Assembly: GCF_004211145.1 (NCBI RefSeq)
Contig: NZ_SEBS01000021.1
Span: forward strand, 1 to 63,172
Source: Flavobacterium sp.
GTDB taxonomy: Bacteria; Bacteroidota; Bacteroidia; Flavobacteriales; Flavobacteriaceae
Reading direction: 5' to 3'
DNA: 63,172 bases
Shown: positions 26,878-35,338 of the stretch, one piece after another
How positions within the stretch are numbered: the first letter of the stretch is position 1
Layout of the letters: every line of letters begins with the position of its first letter
The notes under the pieces: generated by a model
What the model saw: only the letters and a program-made list of their open reading frames with translations
Told to the model about the DNA's origin: nothing
The model's database searches: none
Program-made: the position numbers and the translations under genes

Positions 26878-28341
26878 TTATAGTTTACTGATATAACTTC
26901 CGTACAAATCCTTGAACTGAAACCCGTCGGTAAAGCGATCTTTGCTCAGTTTGTTGTATTCGACCAATCCCCAAAGCACGAATTCCTTCAAGAAATAGAT
27001 GTCTTCTTTCGGCGTATCAGGTTGGTATTTTTTTATCAGATCGTTCAGCGGCGCAATTTCGTCGAGTTGCTTTTTGTACTCGGCATCCGAACAATCGTCG
27101 GGCAATTCAAAACCCGATTCGGCAAAGAACCAATCCACGGTTTCCTTGTACGGATTCACGTCTTTTTCGCGTTCGAGTTTTTCGATTTTCGGGAACAGCG
27201 TCGGGAAAAACGTCTTGACCGAATCGCCGATCAATCCTTGTGCGACGAATGCCGCGCCTTCCTGTTCGCCTTCGTAGACCAACTCCACTTTTCCTGTGAT
27301 CGCGGGAATGATTCCCATGAAGTCCGACAGGCGAACGCTGGTTTTATCGACTCCCGATTTCAACGCCCGACGCTCGGCCGTACTCAACAGATTCTCGTAA
27401 GCGGTGATGCTCATGCGCGCACTCACGCCACTTTTCCCGTCGACATATTCGCTTTCGCGCGCCTCGAACCCGATCTGTTCGAGCAGATCTTTGGCCAACG
27501 ACGGCACGTGCACGCTTTCCTCCTGACGTTTGTCGAGTTTCGCTTCCTGTTCGGTAATCGTGCGTGCGACCGCAACCGATTCGGGATAATGCGTCAAAAT
27601 TTGAGAACCGATGCGATCCTTGAGCGGGGTCACGATACTTCCGCGATTCGTGTAATCTTCAGGGTTTGCAGTAAACACGAACTGCATGTCGAGCGGCATC
27701 CTGACTTTGAATCCTCGGATCTGCACATCGCCTTCCTGCAGGATGTTGAACAAAGCTACCTGGATTCTCGCCTGCAGATCGGGTAATTCGTTGATCACGA
27801 AAATACAACGGTTCGCCCTCGGGATCATACCGAAGTGGATCACGCGATCGTCGGCGTACGACAATTTCAGGTTCGCGGCTTTGATAGGATCTACATCTCC
27901 GATCAAATCGGCGACGGTGACGTCGGGCGTCGCTAATTTTTCGAAAAAGCGATCGTTGCGGTGCAGCCAATAGATCGGTGTGGAATCGCCTTTTTCAGCG
28001 ATCACATCGTTCGCGTGACGTGAGATCGGATTGAGCGGATCGTCGTTTATTTCAGAACCTTCGACAACCGGAATCCATTCGTCGAGCAGATTCACCATCA
28101 AGCGCGCAAGCCTCGTCTTGGCCTGGCCCCGCAATCCTAAAAGATTGATATTGTGACGCGACAGGATCGCACGTTCGAGTTCAGGGATTACGGTATTTTC
28201 AAAACCGTGGATGCCCGTGAACGTGGGTTGTCCGTCTTTGATTTTTTGGCGAAGGTTGTCGCGCAATTCGTCTTTGATCGACTTTGATCGGTAATTGGCT
28301 TTTTTGAGTTCGCCTAATGTTTGTATGCTTTCTATTTTCAT
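26878..28341 (-). CDS. MoxR-like / magnesium-chelatase-type AAA+ ATPase
   Basis: A 487-residue AAA+ protein. Motifs: Walker A-like NLLGLRGQAKTRLAR (about residues 60-75), CIFVINELPDLQARIQVALF (Walker B region with Glu), FVFTANPEDYTNRGSIVTPLKDRIGSQ as sensor and arginine region. This is the form often paired with a VWA protein, as here: the VWA gene lies upstream in the same direction. The pair may form a MoxR/VWA chaperone or chelatase-like module; substrate unknown. Start at 28341 chosen over the 10-codon extension. The leader carries tandem repeats at 28400-28530. Confidence 0.9.
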   Translation of the reverse strand: MKIESIQTLGELKKANYRSKSIKDELRDNLRQKIKDGQPTFTGIHGFENTVIPELERAILSRHNINLLGLRGQAKTRLARLMVNLLDEWIPVVEGSEINDDPLNPISRHANDVIAEKGDSTPIYWLHRNDRFFEKLATPDVTVADLIGDVDPIKAANLKLSYADDRVIHFGMIPRANRCIFVINELPDLQARIQVALFNILQEGDVQIRGFKVRMPLDMQFVFTANPEDYTNRGSIVTPLKDRIGSQILTHYPESVAVARTITEQEAKLDKRQEESVHVPSLAKDLLEQIGFEARESEYVDGKSGVSARMSITAYENLLSTAERRALKSGVDKTSVRLSDFMGIIPAITGKVELVYEGEQEGAAFVAQGLIGDSVKTFFPTLFPKIEKLEREKDVNPYKETVDWFFAESGFELPDDCSDAEYKKQLDEIAPLNDLIKKYQPDTPKEDIYFLKEFVLWGLVEYNKLSKDRFTDGFQFKDLYGSYISKL

Positions 28342-28399
28342 ATTTTCTTTTAATTTTTGACACGAGGACACAAAGTCTCGAAGGCTTTAAGTTTTTTAA

Positions 28400-28520
28400 T
28401 TTTTTTTTTGCCACGAAGACACGAAGACACGAAGACACGAAGACACGAACCCGATATCCAAAAAAGCATTGTTAATTATTAATTGTTAATTGTTAATTAT
28501 CAATTGTCAATTGTCAATTA
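28400..28520. repeat. Repeats in the VWA-MoxR gap
   Basis: On the plus strand, about four copies of CACGAAGACACGAAGA (28410-28448), then a heptamer-period array of AATTGTTAATTATCAATTGTC words (28470-28520). This fills the 184-base gap between the two genes of the pair. Confidence 0.8.
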
Positions 28521-28525
28521 TCAAT

Positions 28526-29647
28526 TCACCCTTTAATCCGCTTCTTCCTATTCGCCTCATAGTCCTCGAAAATCATCTCGCCCAAACCTTTTAATCCGGT
28601 ATAAAACGCTTTTCCCTGGTTGGCTTCGGTAAAATGCGACACGAACCGTTGAAGATACGGATCGTCGGCGATCATGAACGTCGTGATCGGAATGTGCAGT
28701 TTTCGCGCCTGTTGCGCCTGGGTATAACATTTATCCACGATATAATCATCGAGGCCGTTGCTGTTCATATAATAGGAACCGTCGCGCTCGCGCACGCAAC
28801 TTGGTTTCCCGTCGGTAATCATGAAGATCTGCTTGTTGGTGTTGCGTTTTCGTCTCAGGATATCCATCGCCAGTTGCAGGCCCGCGACCGTATTCGTATG
28901 ATAAGGCCCGACTTTTAGATACGGCAAATCCTTGATCGCTATCGGCCAGGCGTCGTTTCCGAAAACCAGGATATCGAGCGTGTCTTTCGGGTAACGCGTC
29001 GTGATGAGTTCGGCCAAAGCCATCGCGACTTTCTTGGCGGGCGTGATGCGATCTTCGCCGTACAAGATCATGCTGTGGCTGATGTCGATCATCAAAACGG
29101 TGCTCATCTGCGCCTTGAACCGTGCTTCTTCGACGACGAGATCGTTCTCGGTCAAACGGAAATTCTCAGCTCCGTTGTTGATTTGGGCGTTGCGAAGGCT
29201 TTCGGTCAATGAAATCCGCTCGAGGCTGTCCCCGAAATGATACTCGCGGAATTCTCCCGTATGTTCGTCTCCGCTTCCCGCAAATTTCGTCTTGTGGTTT
29301 CCCGATCCGCGTTTTTGAAGATTTCCGAATATCTGCTCGAGCGCCTGTTTGCGGATCGCGCGTTCGGTCTTGGCCGTGATGCCGAGCCCGGGCGTTCCAT
29401 CGTCCTGGATTTCCTCGCGGATATAGCCTTTTTTCTTGAGGTCCTCGATGAAGTCGTCAATCGAATAGTCTTTGGTCGTGAGCTTGTATTCCGAATCGAG
29501 TTCGCGAAGCCAGTCGAGCGCTTCGTCCAGATCGCCCGACGTATGAGTGATCAATTCGCTGAAAATCTCGAACAGCTTGTCGAACGGTGACAAATCGGGT
29601 GCTTTGTAGGAATGAAAGAAAAACCCTTTTTTTCGTTGGTTGTCCAT
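28526..29647 (-). CDS. VWA-domain protein, partner of MoxR-like ATPase
   Basis: A 373-residue protein with a von Willebrand factor A domain in the C-terminal part: VLMIDISHSMILYGEDRITPA (DxSxS MIDAS motif), TLDILVFGNDAWP, QIFMITDGKPSC. The N-terminal 150 residues are helical and acidic with a disordered linker (GSGNHKTKFAGSGDEHTGEF). No signal peptide and no membrane span, so the domain is probably cytoplasmic and works with the MoxR-like ATPase downstream. The first ATG that fits is at 29647 (MDNQRKKG). Confidence 0.88.
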   Translation of the reverse strand: MDNQRKKGFFFHSYKAPDLSPFDKLFEIFSELITHTSGDLDEALDWLRELDSEYKLTTKDYSIDDFIEDLKKKGYIREEIQDDGTPGLGITAKTERAIRKQALEQIFGNLQKRGSGNHKTKFAGSGDEHTGEFREYHFGDSLERISLTESLRNAQINNGAENFRLTENDLVVEEARFKAQMSTVLMIDISHSMILYGEDRITPAKKVAMALAELITTRYPKDTLDILVFGNDAWPIAIKDLPYLKVGPYHTNTVAGLQLAMDILRRKRNTNKQIFMITDGKPSCVRERDGSYYMNSNGLDDYIVDKCYTQAQQARKLHIPITTFMIADDPYLQRFVSHFTEANQGKAFYTGLKGLGEMIFEDYEANRKKRIKG

Positions 29648-29778
29648 AGCCAATAAAATTACGCGAAAATGCGCGTGGCGAGCGATGAACCGATACTAAT
29701 TTTTCGTTAAATCCGAAATCTCCGATTGGGTAAAAATCCGTACTTTTATGGCGGTTTAAAAAACCGAAATCCATCACC

Positions 29779-31188
29779 ATGAAAATCGAACAAATTTATA
29801 CCGGATGTATCGCCCAGGCTGCGTATTATCTGGAAAGCAAAGGCGAATCGGCGATTTTTGACCCGTTGCGCGAAGTACAGCCTTACATCGACAAGGCCGC
29901 CAGGGACGACGCGAAAATCAAATTCATTTTCGAGACGCATTTCCACGCCGACTTCGTTTCGGGACATTTGGACCTCGCGAAAAAAACGGGCGCGACAATC
30001 GTTTACGGACCCACGGCACAACCTGAATTCGACGCGCACATCGCAACCGACAACGAGGAATTCAAAGTCGGCGATTATACGATCAAAGCGATGCACACGC
30101 CAGGACACACTCTTGAAAGCACGTGCTATCTGCTCATAGATGAAACCGGCAAACAACACGGCATCATAACCGGAGATACGTTGTTCATCGGAGATGTCGG
30201 ACGGCCGGATCTCGCACAGGAAATGGCATCGGAACTGACACAGGAAAAACTCGCGTCCTATTTATACGACTCGTTGCGCAACCGCATCATGCCTTTGGCC
30301 GACGACCTGACGGTTTACCCAAGTCACGGAGCCGGAAGCGCTTGCGGAAAAAACCTGAGTAAGGAAACGACCGATTCGCTCGGAAACCAGAAGAGAACGA
30401 ATTACGCGTTGCGCGCCGACATGACCAAAGACGAGTTCATTGCCGAACTGCTCGACGGACTCGGTGCGCCTCCGGCCTATTTCCCGCAAAACGTAAAATT
30501 GAACATCCAAGGTTACGAAAGCCTCGATTCGGTGATCACAAAAAGTAAAAAAGGGTTGTCGGCAAAAGCGTTCGAGACCGCAGCGAACGGGACCGACGCG
30601 ATCGTGCTCGACGTACGTCACGAGGATGAATTCGTGAAATCGCATATCCCGAATTCGATTTTCATCGGACTGCACGGAGGTTTCGCGCCTTGGGTCGGAG
30701 CACTTTTAATGAACGTGAACCAACCGATCCTGCTCGTTACGCCTGACGGAAAAGAAGAAGAAGCGATCACGAGATTATCGCGAGTCGGTTTCGACCACGT
30801 TCTGGGTTATCTCGAAGGCGGCATCGAAGCATGGAAATCGGCGGGATTCGAAACCGATGCGATGGATTCGATTTCGTCCGAGGAATTCGCGTCGAAATTT
30901 GACGGGGATTCCAAAGTGATCGATTCGCGCAAACCCGGGGAATTCGAAGCCGAGCACGTGGATGGAGCAATGAATTTCCCGCTCGACACGGTAAACGAGA
31001 ATTTCGTCGGGTTGCCCAAGGACGAATTTTTCCTGCATTGTGCCGGAGGCTATCGTTCGGTGATCATGGGCTCGATACTCAAATCGCGCGGCATCCACAA
31101 TTTCACGAATGTCGAAAAAGGCATGGCGGGGATTCGAAAAACCAATGTCGGGCTTACGCAATCCAGTTGCGCATCGGGATCGAAATAA
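29779..31188 (+). CDS. Persulfide dioxygenase-rhodanese fusion (CstB-like)
   Basis: A 469-residue fusion. Residues about 1-250: metallo-beta-lactamase fold of the persulfide dioxygenase type (THFHADFVSGHLD, HTPGHTLEST, GDTLFIGDVGRPD, YPSHGAGSACG). Residues about 260-370: rhodanese-like domain without an active-site Cys (VTPDGKEE in its place). Residues about 370-465: second rhodanese domain with the active-site loop HCAGGYRSV. Known relatives oxidise reactive sulfur species and transfer sulfane sulfur. No membrane segment or signal peptide. Transcribed alone, with its own terminator. Confidence 0.85.
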   Translation: MKIEQIYTGCIAQAAYYLESKGESAIFDPLREVQPYIDKAARDDAKIKFIFETHFHADFVSGHLDLAKKTGATIVYGPTAQPEFDAHIATDNEEFKVGDYTIKAMHTPGHTLESTCYLLIDETGKQHGIITGDTLFIGDVGRPDLAQEMASELTQEKLASYLYDSLRNRIMPLADDLTVYPSHGAGSACGKNLSKETTDSLGNQKRTNYALRADMTKDEFIAELLDGLGAPPAYFPQNVKLNIQGYESLDSVITKSKKGLSAKAFETAANGTDAIVLDVRHEDEFVKSHIPNSIFIGLHGGFAPWVGALLMNVNQPILLVTPDGKEEEAITRLSRVGFDHVLGYLEGGIEAWKSAGFETDAMDSISSEEFASKFDGDSKVIDSRKPGEFEAEHVDGAMNFPLDTVNENFVGLPKDEFFLHCAGGYRSVIMGSILKSRGIHNFTNVEKGMAGIRKTNVGLTQSSCASGSK

Positions 31189-31207
31189 CCGAACTTTCTA
31201 ACAAAAA

Positions 31208-31240
31208 TTTAAGCCGCTAAAAATCCTGCGGCTTTTATTT
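31208..31240 (+). terminator. Terminator after CstB-like gene
   Basis: AAGCCGC, an 10-base loop, GCGGCTT, then TTATTTTT. Confidence 0.9.
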
Positions 31241-31245
31241 TTAGA

Positions 31246-31253
31246 TACATTTG
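31246..31253 (+). promoter_or_regulatory. -7 box before TlpA-like gene
   Basis: TACATTTG fits TAnnTTTG, 25 bases before the ATG. A TTG at the expected distance is missing (the stretch is part of the preceding terminator), so the promoter is probable but not perfect. Confidence 0.5.
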
Positions 31254-31278
31254 CAACCGTAAAAACAAAATCATTAAA

Positions 31279-32424
31279 ATGAAAAAAGCTCTTTTTGCGC
31301 TGCTTATCCCGGCGCTGTTGATTTCCTGCAGCAAGGTAGGCGTAAACGAATTCATCATTAACGGAGAAGTCAAAGGCGTCGACGGGAAAAACGTCATTTT
31401 GCAACGTCAGGACGATTCGCTCGGGACTGTCGCGGTCGATACGGCGAAAATTGAAAAAGGTAAGTTCAAATTCCAAGGCAATATCACTGAACCGGCCATG
31501 TATTCGTTACAGATCGAATCAGTGAAAGACAAGTCGTTCCTTGTAGTCGAAAATGCTGAAATCGACATCGAAGTCGACAAGGACAGCGTTTTCAAAAATA
31601 AGATCTCAGGAAGTTACAACAACGAACAATTGAGCGAATTCGGGCAAATGAGCGTGAAACTGCAAAAAGAATTGATGGACTTCCAAAAGAAGAACCAGCA
31701 GAAATTCATGCAGGCGATGCAGGCCAAGGACACGGTCACCCAAAATAAATTGAGGAAAGAATTCGAGACATTGCAGAAAAAGAGCGAGACCCAAACGATC
31801 AAATACATTAAGGACCATCCGAAATCTTTCATCACGATCTTGCTTATCCAAAGTCGTTTCCGCGCCAATTTTGAGCCGAATATTCCTGAAATTCAAGGAA
31901 TGTACGACGCGCTCGATCCGGAATTGAAGAAAACCAAAGCGGCCAAAAAACTCAAGAAAATCCTCGACGAGAACAACAAGGTCGAAATCGGCCGACGTGC
32001 TCCTGAATTTTCAGGCCCGACGCCCGACGGAAAAACGGTTTCCCTTAAAGCGGAACGCGGCAAAGTAACGATCGTCGACTTTTGGGCTTCATGGTGCGGA
32101 CCGTGTAGAAAAGCGAATCCGGAGCTCGTTGCGATTTACAATGAATTGCACCCGAAAGGCTTGAACATCATCGGAGTTTCGCTTGACAGACCGGGCAAGG
32201 CCGACGACTGGAAAGCGGCAATCGCAAATGACAAACTGGCCTGGACGCAAGTTTCAAACCTTCAGGAATGGAAGGATCCGATCGCGAAACGTTACGGAGT
32301 CGAAGAAATCCCTGCGAGTTTCGTGGTAAACCAATATGGCATCATCGTCGGTAAAAATCTCCACGGCGAAGAACTCAAAGCAAAGATCAACGAATGGCTT
32401 GCGAAGCCCGACGTTCCGAAATAA
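31279..32424 (+). CDS. TlpA-like thioredoxin lipoprotein with DUF4369 domain
   Basis: A 381-residue envelope lipoprotein: signal peptide with lipobox (MKKALFALLIPALLISC), then a DUF4369 domain (NEFIINGEVKGVDGKNVIL, AVDTAKIEKGKFKFQG), a Lys/Gln-rich helical linker (about 140-215), and a C-terminal AhpC/TlpA thioredoxin-like domain with the redox motif WASWCGPCRKAN. It probably reduces disulfides or acts in cytochrome or periplasmic protein maturation. The architecture is characteristic of Bacteroidota. Lies directly upstream of tRNA-Tyr. Confidence 0.92.
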   Translation: MKKALFALLIPALLISCSKVGVNEFIINGEVKGVDGKNVILQRQDDSLGTVAVDTAKIEKGKFKFQGNITEPAMYSLQIESVKDKSFLVVENAEIDIEVDKDSVFKNKISGSYNNEQLSEFGQMSVKLQKELMDFQKKNQQKFMQAMQAKDTVTQNKLRKEFETLQKKSETQTIKYIKDHPKSFITILLIQSRFRANFEPNIPEIQGMYDALDPELKKTKAAKKLKKILDENNKVEIGRRAPEFSGPTPDGKTVSLKAERGKVTIVDFWASWCGPCRKANPELVAIYNELHPKGLNIIGVSLDRPGKADDWKAAIANDKLAWTQVSNLQEWKDPIAKRYGVEEIPASFVVNQYGIIVGKNLHGEELKAKINEWLAKPDVPK

Positions 32425-32456
32425 TTAAATCCTCCGGCCTGGAGGATTTTTTATTT
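32425..32456 (+). terminator. Terminator after TlpA-like gene
   Basis: AAATCCTCC, loop GGCCT, GGAGGATTT, then TTTTATTTTA, beginning directly after the stop codon. Confidence 0.9.
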
Positions 32457-32508
32457 TACTGTAGGCCAAAGTTTTAAAAATTAGTTCCGAATTTAATCGC
32501 GCTAAGGT

Positions 32509-32538
32509 TTGCAAACCACGAAACTGTTGGTATATTTG
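32509..32538 (+). promoter_or_regulatory. tRNA-Tyr promoter
   Basis: TTG (32509-32511), 19 bases, TATATTTG (32531-32538). The mature tRNA begins 16 bases after the box. Confidence 0.8.
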
Positions 32539-32553
32539 CAGCCGTTACGCCAC

Positions 32554-32634
32554 GGGAAGATACTCAAGCGGCCAACGAGGACGGACTGTAAATCCGTTGG
32601 GAAACCTTCGCAGGTTCGAATCCTGCTCTTCCCA
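32554..32634 (+). tRNA. tRNA-Tyr (GTA)
   Basis: An 81-base gene with acceptor stem GGGAAGA paired with TCTTCCC, discriminator A at 32634, anticodon loop CTGTAAA (anticodon GTA), a long variable arm (class II) and the T-loop GGTTCGAATCC. The 3' CCA is not encoded. It is a single tRNA gene with its own promoter, followed by a strong hairpin. Confidence 0.97.
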
Positions 32635-32644
32635 CAAAGTGAAA

Positions 32645-32697
32645 CCCTCTAAAAAATGCAACAAGCTTCGCTTGATTGTAATTTTTTAGAGGGTTTT
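32645..32697 (+). terminator. Large hairpin after tRNA-Tyr
   Basis: CCCTCTAAAAAAT pairs with ATTTTTTAGAGGG (13 bp), extended by TGCAA/TTGTA, then TTTTGCTTT. Works as a terminator and is also the first element of the repeat region that follows. Confidence 0.75.
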
Positions 32698-33235
32698 GCT
32701 TTGGGTACGGTTTTCCCTATTCAGGATCATGAAATAATCCTGCAACGTCCATAGGGAAAATGTGACACAAAATCATTTCCGTATTCGGCTTTTCGGAAAC
32801 AACTTCGCTTGATTGCAATTTTTATAGGGTTTTGCTTTAGGTATGGTTTCCCCTACTCAGGATCATGAAATAATCCTGCAACGTCCTCAGGGAAACCGTG
32901 CCACAACAATTCTTACCTTGGTCATTTAATTGTTATTAAGCGATTAGGGAAAATGTGACACAAAATCATTTCCGTATTCGGCTTTTCGGAAACAACTTCG
33001 CTTGATTGCAATTTTTATAGGCTTTTGCTTCGAGTACGGCTTCCCTTACTCAGAAACATGAACTAATCCTGCAACGTCCTCAGGGAAACCTTGCCACAAA
33101 AATTGTTTTCACACTCGATTTTTTGAGAACAATTTAGTTCGGTTGCGATTTGAAACTTTTCATTGGGCAGGACTTCCGTTTATGATGATGATAAAATAAT
33201 CTCAAACGTCATAGAAAAACCACGCTTACCAACCA
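32645..33235 (+). repeat. Tandem hairpin repeat region after tRNA-Tyr
   Basis: Three to four degenerating copies of a unit of about 136 bases (one copy expanded by 57). Each holds the word TTCGCTTGATTG (32667, 32804, 32997, trace near 33130) followed by a hairpin: an outer TTTCCC/GGGAAA stem (32711/32751, 32845/32890, 33038/33082) around an inner CAGGAT/ATCCTG stem in the first two copies. Bases 32752-32835 and 32945-33030 are nearly identical. It occupies most of the 768-base gap to the next gene; 33236-33402 shows no further pattern. No open reading frame in it is convincing. Confidence 0.8.
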
Positions 33236-33402
33236 ATTCCGATTCAAAAAGAACAACGCCGCTACATTAAAGTTTCGCGATTCTTCTGTTACAAAAAAAT
33301 AAATAAAAATAACTTGTCACAAAATGTGTTACAAAAAATAAACTCAACAAAAATTGTCACAAACCTATCCGCTAACCGGAAACACAATATTAATAACTAC
33401 AT

Positions 33403-33816
33403 CTAATCTCCACCCAACCCCGTCATCTCATTCCAAATCAACCACTTCCCATCGACCAATTTCCACTGCGTCAAATACACGCCCGAAATCTTACCATTGG
33501 CGATTCCGGCCCAGACGCCGCGATCGATCGCCACGGTGTCGGTCACTTCGATCGATTTCGATTTGTTTTCGGACATCCTGAAACCTAAATCGTACATCTC
33601 CTGATAATACGCCTTGATTTGCTCGTGTCCGCGCAATTCGTTTTTGTGAGGCGGAACCACGACCGAATTCTTCGCATAAAGCGATACCACCGAATCAATC
33701 TTCCCTGCGTTGAACCACGTTACCAGATTCGCGTTCGATTCGTTGAGCATCTGCTCTACCTTGCTGTTTGCGCCTTTGCATTGAATCCCAAAAATAGAAG
33801 CCAAAGCGACAAGCAC
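33403..33816 (-). CDS. SnoaL/DUF4440-like protein, N-terminus frameshifted
   Basis: A 137-residue frame with an NTF2-like fold of the DUF4440/SnoaL type (VEQMLNESNANLVTWFNAGKID, LRGHEQIKAYYQEMYDLGF, LTQWKLVDGKWLIWNEM). Such domains act in small enzymes or in binding. The first ~25 residues look wrong for a start: the likely signal peptide (MKKVTILSIPCLSLWLLF, starting at 33844 on the minus strand) is in another frame that ends as the tail of the XRE gene. A one-base shift near 33760 would join them. See findings. Confidence 0.6.
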   Translation of the reverse strand: MLVALASIFGIQCKGANSKVEQMLNESNANLVTWFNAGKIDSVVSLYAKNSVVVPPHKNELRGHEQIKAYYQEMYDLGFRMSENKSKSIEVTDTVAIDRGVWAGIANGKISGVYLTQWKLVDGKWLIWNEMTGLGGD

Positions 33817-34112
33817 GGAATTGATAAAATCGTCACTTTTTTCATCGTATTCGTTTTTAAGTTAAACAAATCCGCGAGCCATTCTTTTAGGCTTACGGCA
33901 TCCTGATTTTGGTTTTCGGGCGAATCGTAGATTTCAAATCCGAGATGGGAAAAAATGAGTTTCACGGTGTGGCTTCTCGGCATCACATCGGCCGATTCGA
34001 TGCGCTGTATCGTGCGCAGGCTGATGTTGCATTTCTCAGCGAGTTCACTTTGCGTCATGCCTTTTGCGAGGCGCAGTTCGGAAACTTTTTTACCTAAGAC
34101 GGGTTGTTTCAT
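33756..34112 (-). CDS. XRE-family helix-turn-helix protein with C-terminal hydrophobic segment
   Basis: A 118-residue protein: HTH domain (VLGKKVSELRLAKGMTQSEL, EKCNISLRTIQRIESADVMP) in residues 1-70, then LKEWLADLFNLKTNTMKK and a hydrophobic segment (ILSIPCLSLWLLFLGF) ending AKAQTAR. The last part resembles a signal peptide with an AKAQ cleavage site, or the membrane anchor seen in some flavobacterial HTH proteins. It overlaps the SnoaL frame by 61 bases. Start at 34112 (MKQPVLGKK) is preferred; a start at 34130 is possible. Confidence 0.7.
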   Translation of the reverse strand: MKQPVLGKKVSELRLAKGMTQSELAEKCNISLRTIQRIESADVMPRSHTVKLIFSHLGFEIYDSPENQNQDAVSLKEWLADLFNLKTNTMKKVTILSIPCLSLWLLFLGFNAKAQTAR

Positions 34113-34329
34113 GATTCGTTTGAATTCCATTGCAAGAATATGGGTAACTTGAAAAACGAGGAAATATTTGGGCAGTATTTGATGCGACATTGATATGACA
34201 TTTCAAATACATTCCTGATAATCAACAATATAAAAATAGAGTTTACGCATAAAATTCGTAAACAAGATACCAAAAACAGAGAGAGAATTAAGGATTGCAA
34301 CTGAAGAAAACTAATGAAACCTCGCAGCC

Positions 34330-34391
34330 TATCCGTTCCGCCTTTCGACTTTCGACTTTCAACTTTACACTTTCGACTTTCAACTTTCGAC
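34330..34391. repeat. Heptamer tandem array near AraC gene end
   Basis: Words CGACTTT / CAACTTT with period 7 (34345-34391), ending at the stop codon of the AraC-type gene. Confidence 0.7.
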
Positions 34392-35312
34392 TCAGTTCAT
34401 CTGCAACAACTGATACTGCTTCGGCGTAATGCCTTCATGTTTCTTGAACAAACGGATAAAGTAATTCGAATCCTCGAACCCTGACAAATAACAAACTTCG
34501 TTGATTTGTATTCCCGGATTCTTGAGCAGTTGTTTCGCATGTCGGATCTTTTCACTGAGTACGAATTCGATCGGGCTCATACCGAGCTCCCGCTTGAAGA
34601 ACCGATAAAACGACGTCGTACTCATGCACGCGCGGTCGCTGAGACGTTTGAGGCTGATGTCTTCGGTAAGATTTTTTCGGATATAATCGACCACATTCGC
34701 GATCGGATGGTTGGGCTCGTTGAAAATATCGTGCTCGATCGCCTTCGTAGTTTGCGTCTGCACGATCCGGATCAGCAACTCCTGCAACGTCAAGTCGGCG
34801 AGCGCGTCCTTGGTCACATCGGTGCTCATACATTCGCGGATGAGTTTGTTGATCGTCGTTGCCAGATCGACATTGTTGTAAAAAAAGTAATTGTCGTGGT
34901 TGAGTTGCCACGGTTTGCCGCCTTCCTTGGGATAGCGGTCGTTCAAGAAATGCAGCGTTTCCGAAATCTTCGCCTGGTCGATTGCGAGTGCCAAACACTG
35001 CGTCGGATTGTCCTGGGTCGCTTCGGGAAAGTCGATCTTCATTTCGACATTCGACGGAATCACGACGGTTTCACCCGGCAGATAATCGAACTCGGGATCG
35101 TCGAACAAATGCATGACTTTCTTGCCACGCAACATGCTCGTCACGACGAGATCGTTGAATTTCAAAGGCACGAGCTGGGATTCCTGATACGTCTCGAACA
35201 AGTTCAACTCGCAGTTGTTGAGCGAATACACGGTTCGGTTCTCGACAAGCGTCTTGAGCGATTTCTCGTGTGTGAGCAACGGTGCGTGAAGTAAAGTCTT
35301 GCGCGGATTCAT
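34392..35312 (-). CDS. AraC-family transcriptional regulator
   Basis: A 306-residue regulator. N-terminal sensing domain of the AraC_N type (LPGETVVIPSNVEMKIDFP); C-terminal AraC DNA-binding domain with two helix-turn-helix motifs (ISLKRLSDRACMSTTSFYRF and PGIQINEVCYLSGFEDSNYF, then the closing LFKKHEGITPKQY). Start at 35312 (MNPRKTLLHAPL), since the open frame further upstream covers the neighbouring gene in another frame. It is next to the DUF779 and ALDH genes, all on the minus strand, and probably regulates them in response to an alcohol or aldehyde. Confidence 0.9.
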   Translation of the reverse strand: MNPRKTLLHAPLLTHEKSLKTLVENRTVYSLNNCELNLFETYQESQLVPLKFNDLVVTSMLRGKKVMHLFDDPEFDYLPGETVVIPSNVEMKIDFPEATQDNPTQCLALAIDQAKISETLHFLNDRYPKEGGKPWQLNHDNYFFYNNVDLATTINKLIRECMSTDVTKDALADLTLQELLIRIVQTQTTKAIEHDIFNEPNHPIANVVDYIRKNLTEDISLKRLSDRACMSTTSFYRFFKRELGMSPIEFVLSEKIRHAKQLLKNPGIQINEVCYLSGFEDSNYFIRLFKKHEGITPKQYQLLQMN

Positions 35313-35338
35313 GCGTGTAAAGTACGAAATATTCTCAG

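Noticed and set aside
26878..29647. Anti-phage or BREX-like ATPase system
   Set aside because: The MoxR and VWA pair is a common housekeeping or chaperone module and no nuclease, toxin or other defence gene is next to it.
32645..33235. Integrated element with tRNA-Tyr as attachment site
   Set aside because: No integrase gene and no second copy of the tRNA 3' end within the window; the repeats do not contain tRNA sequence.
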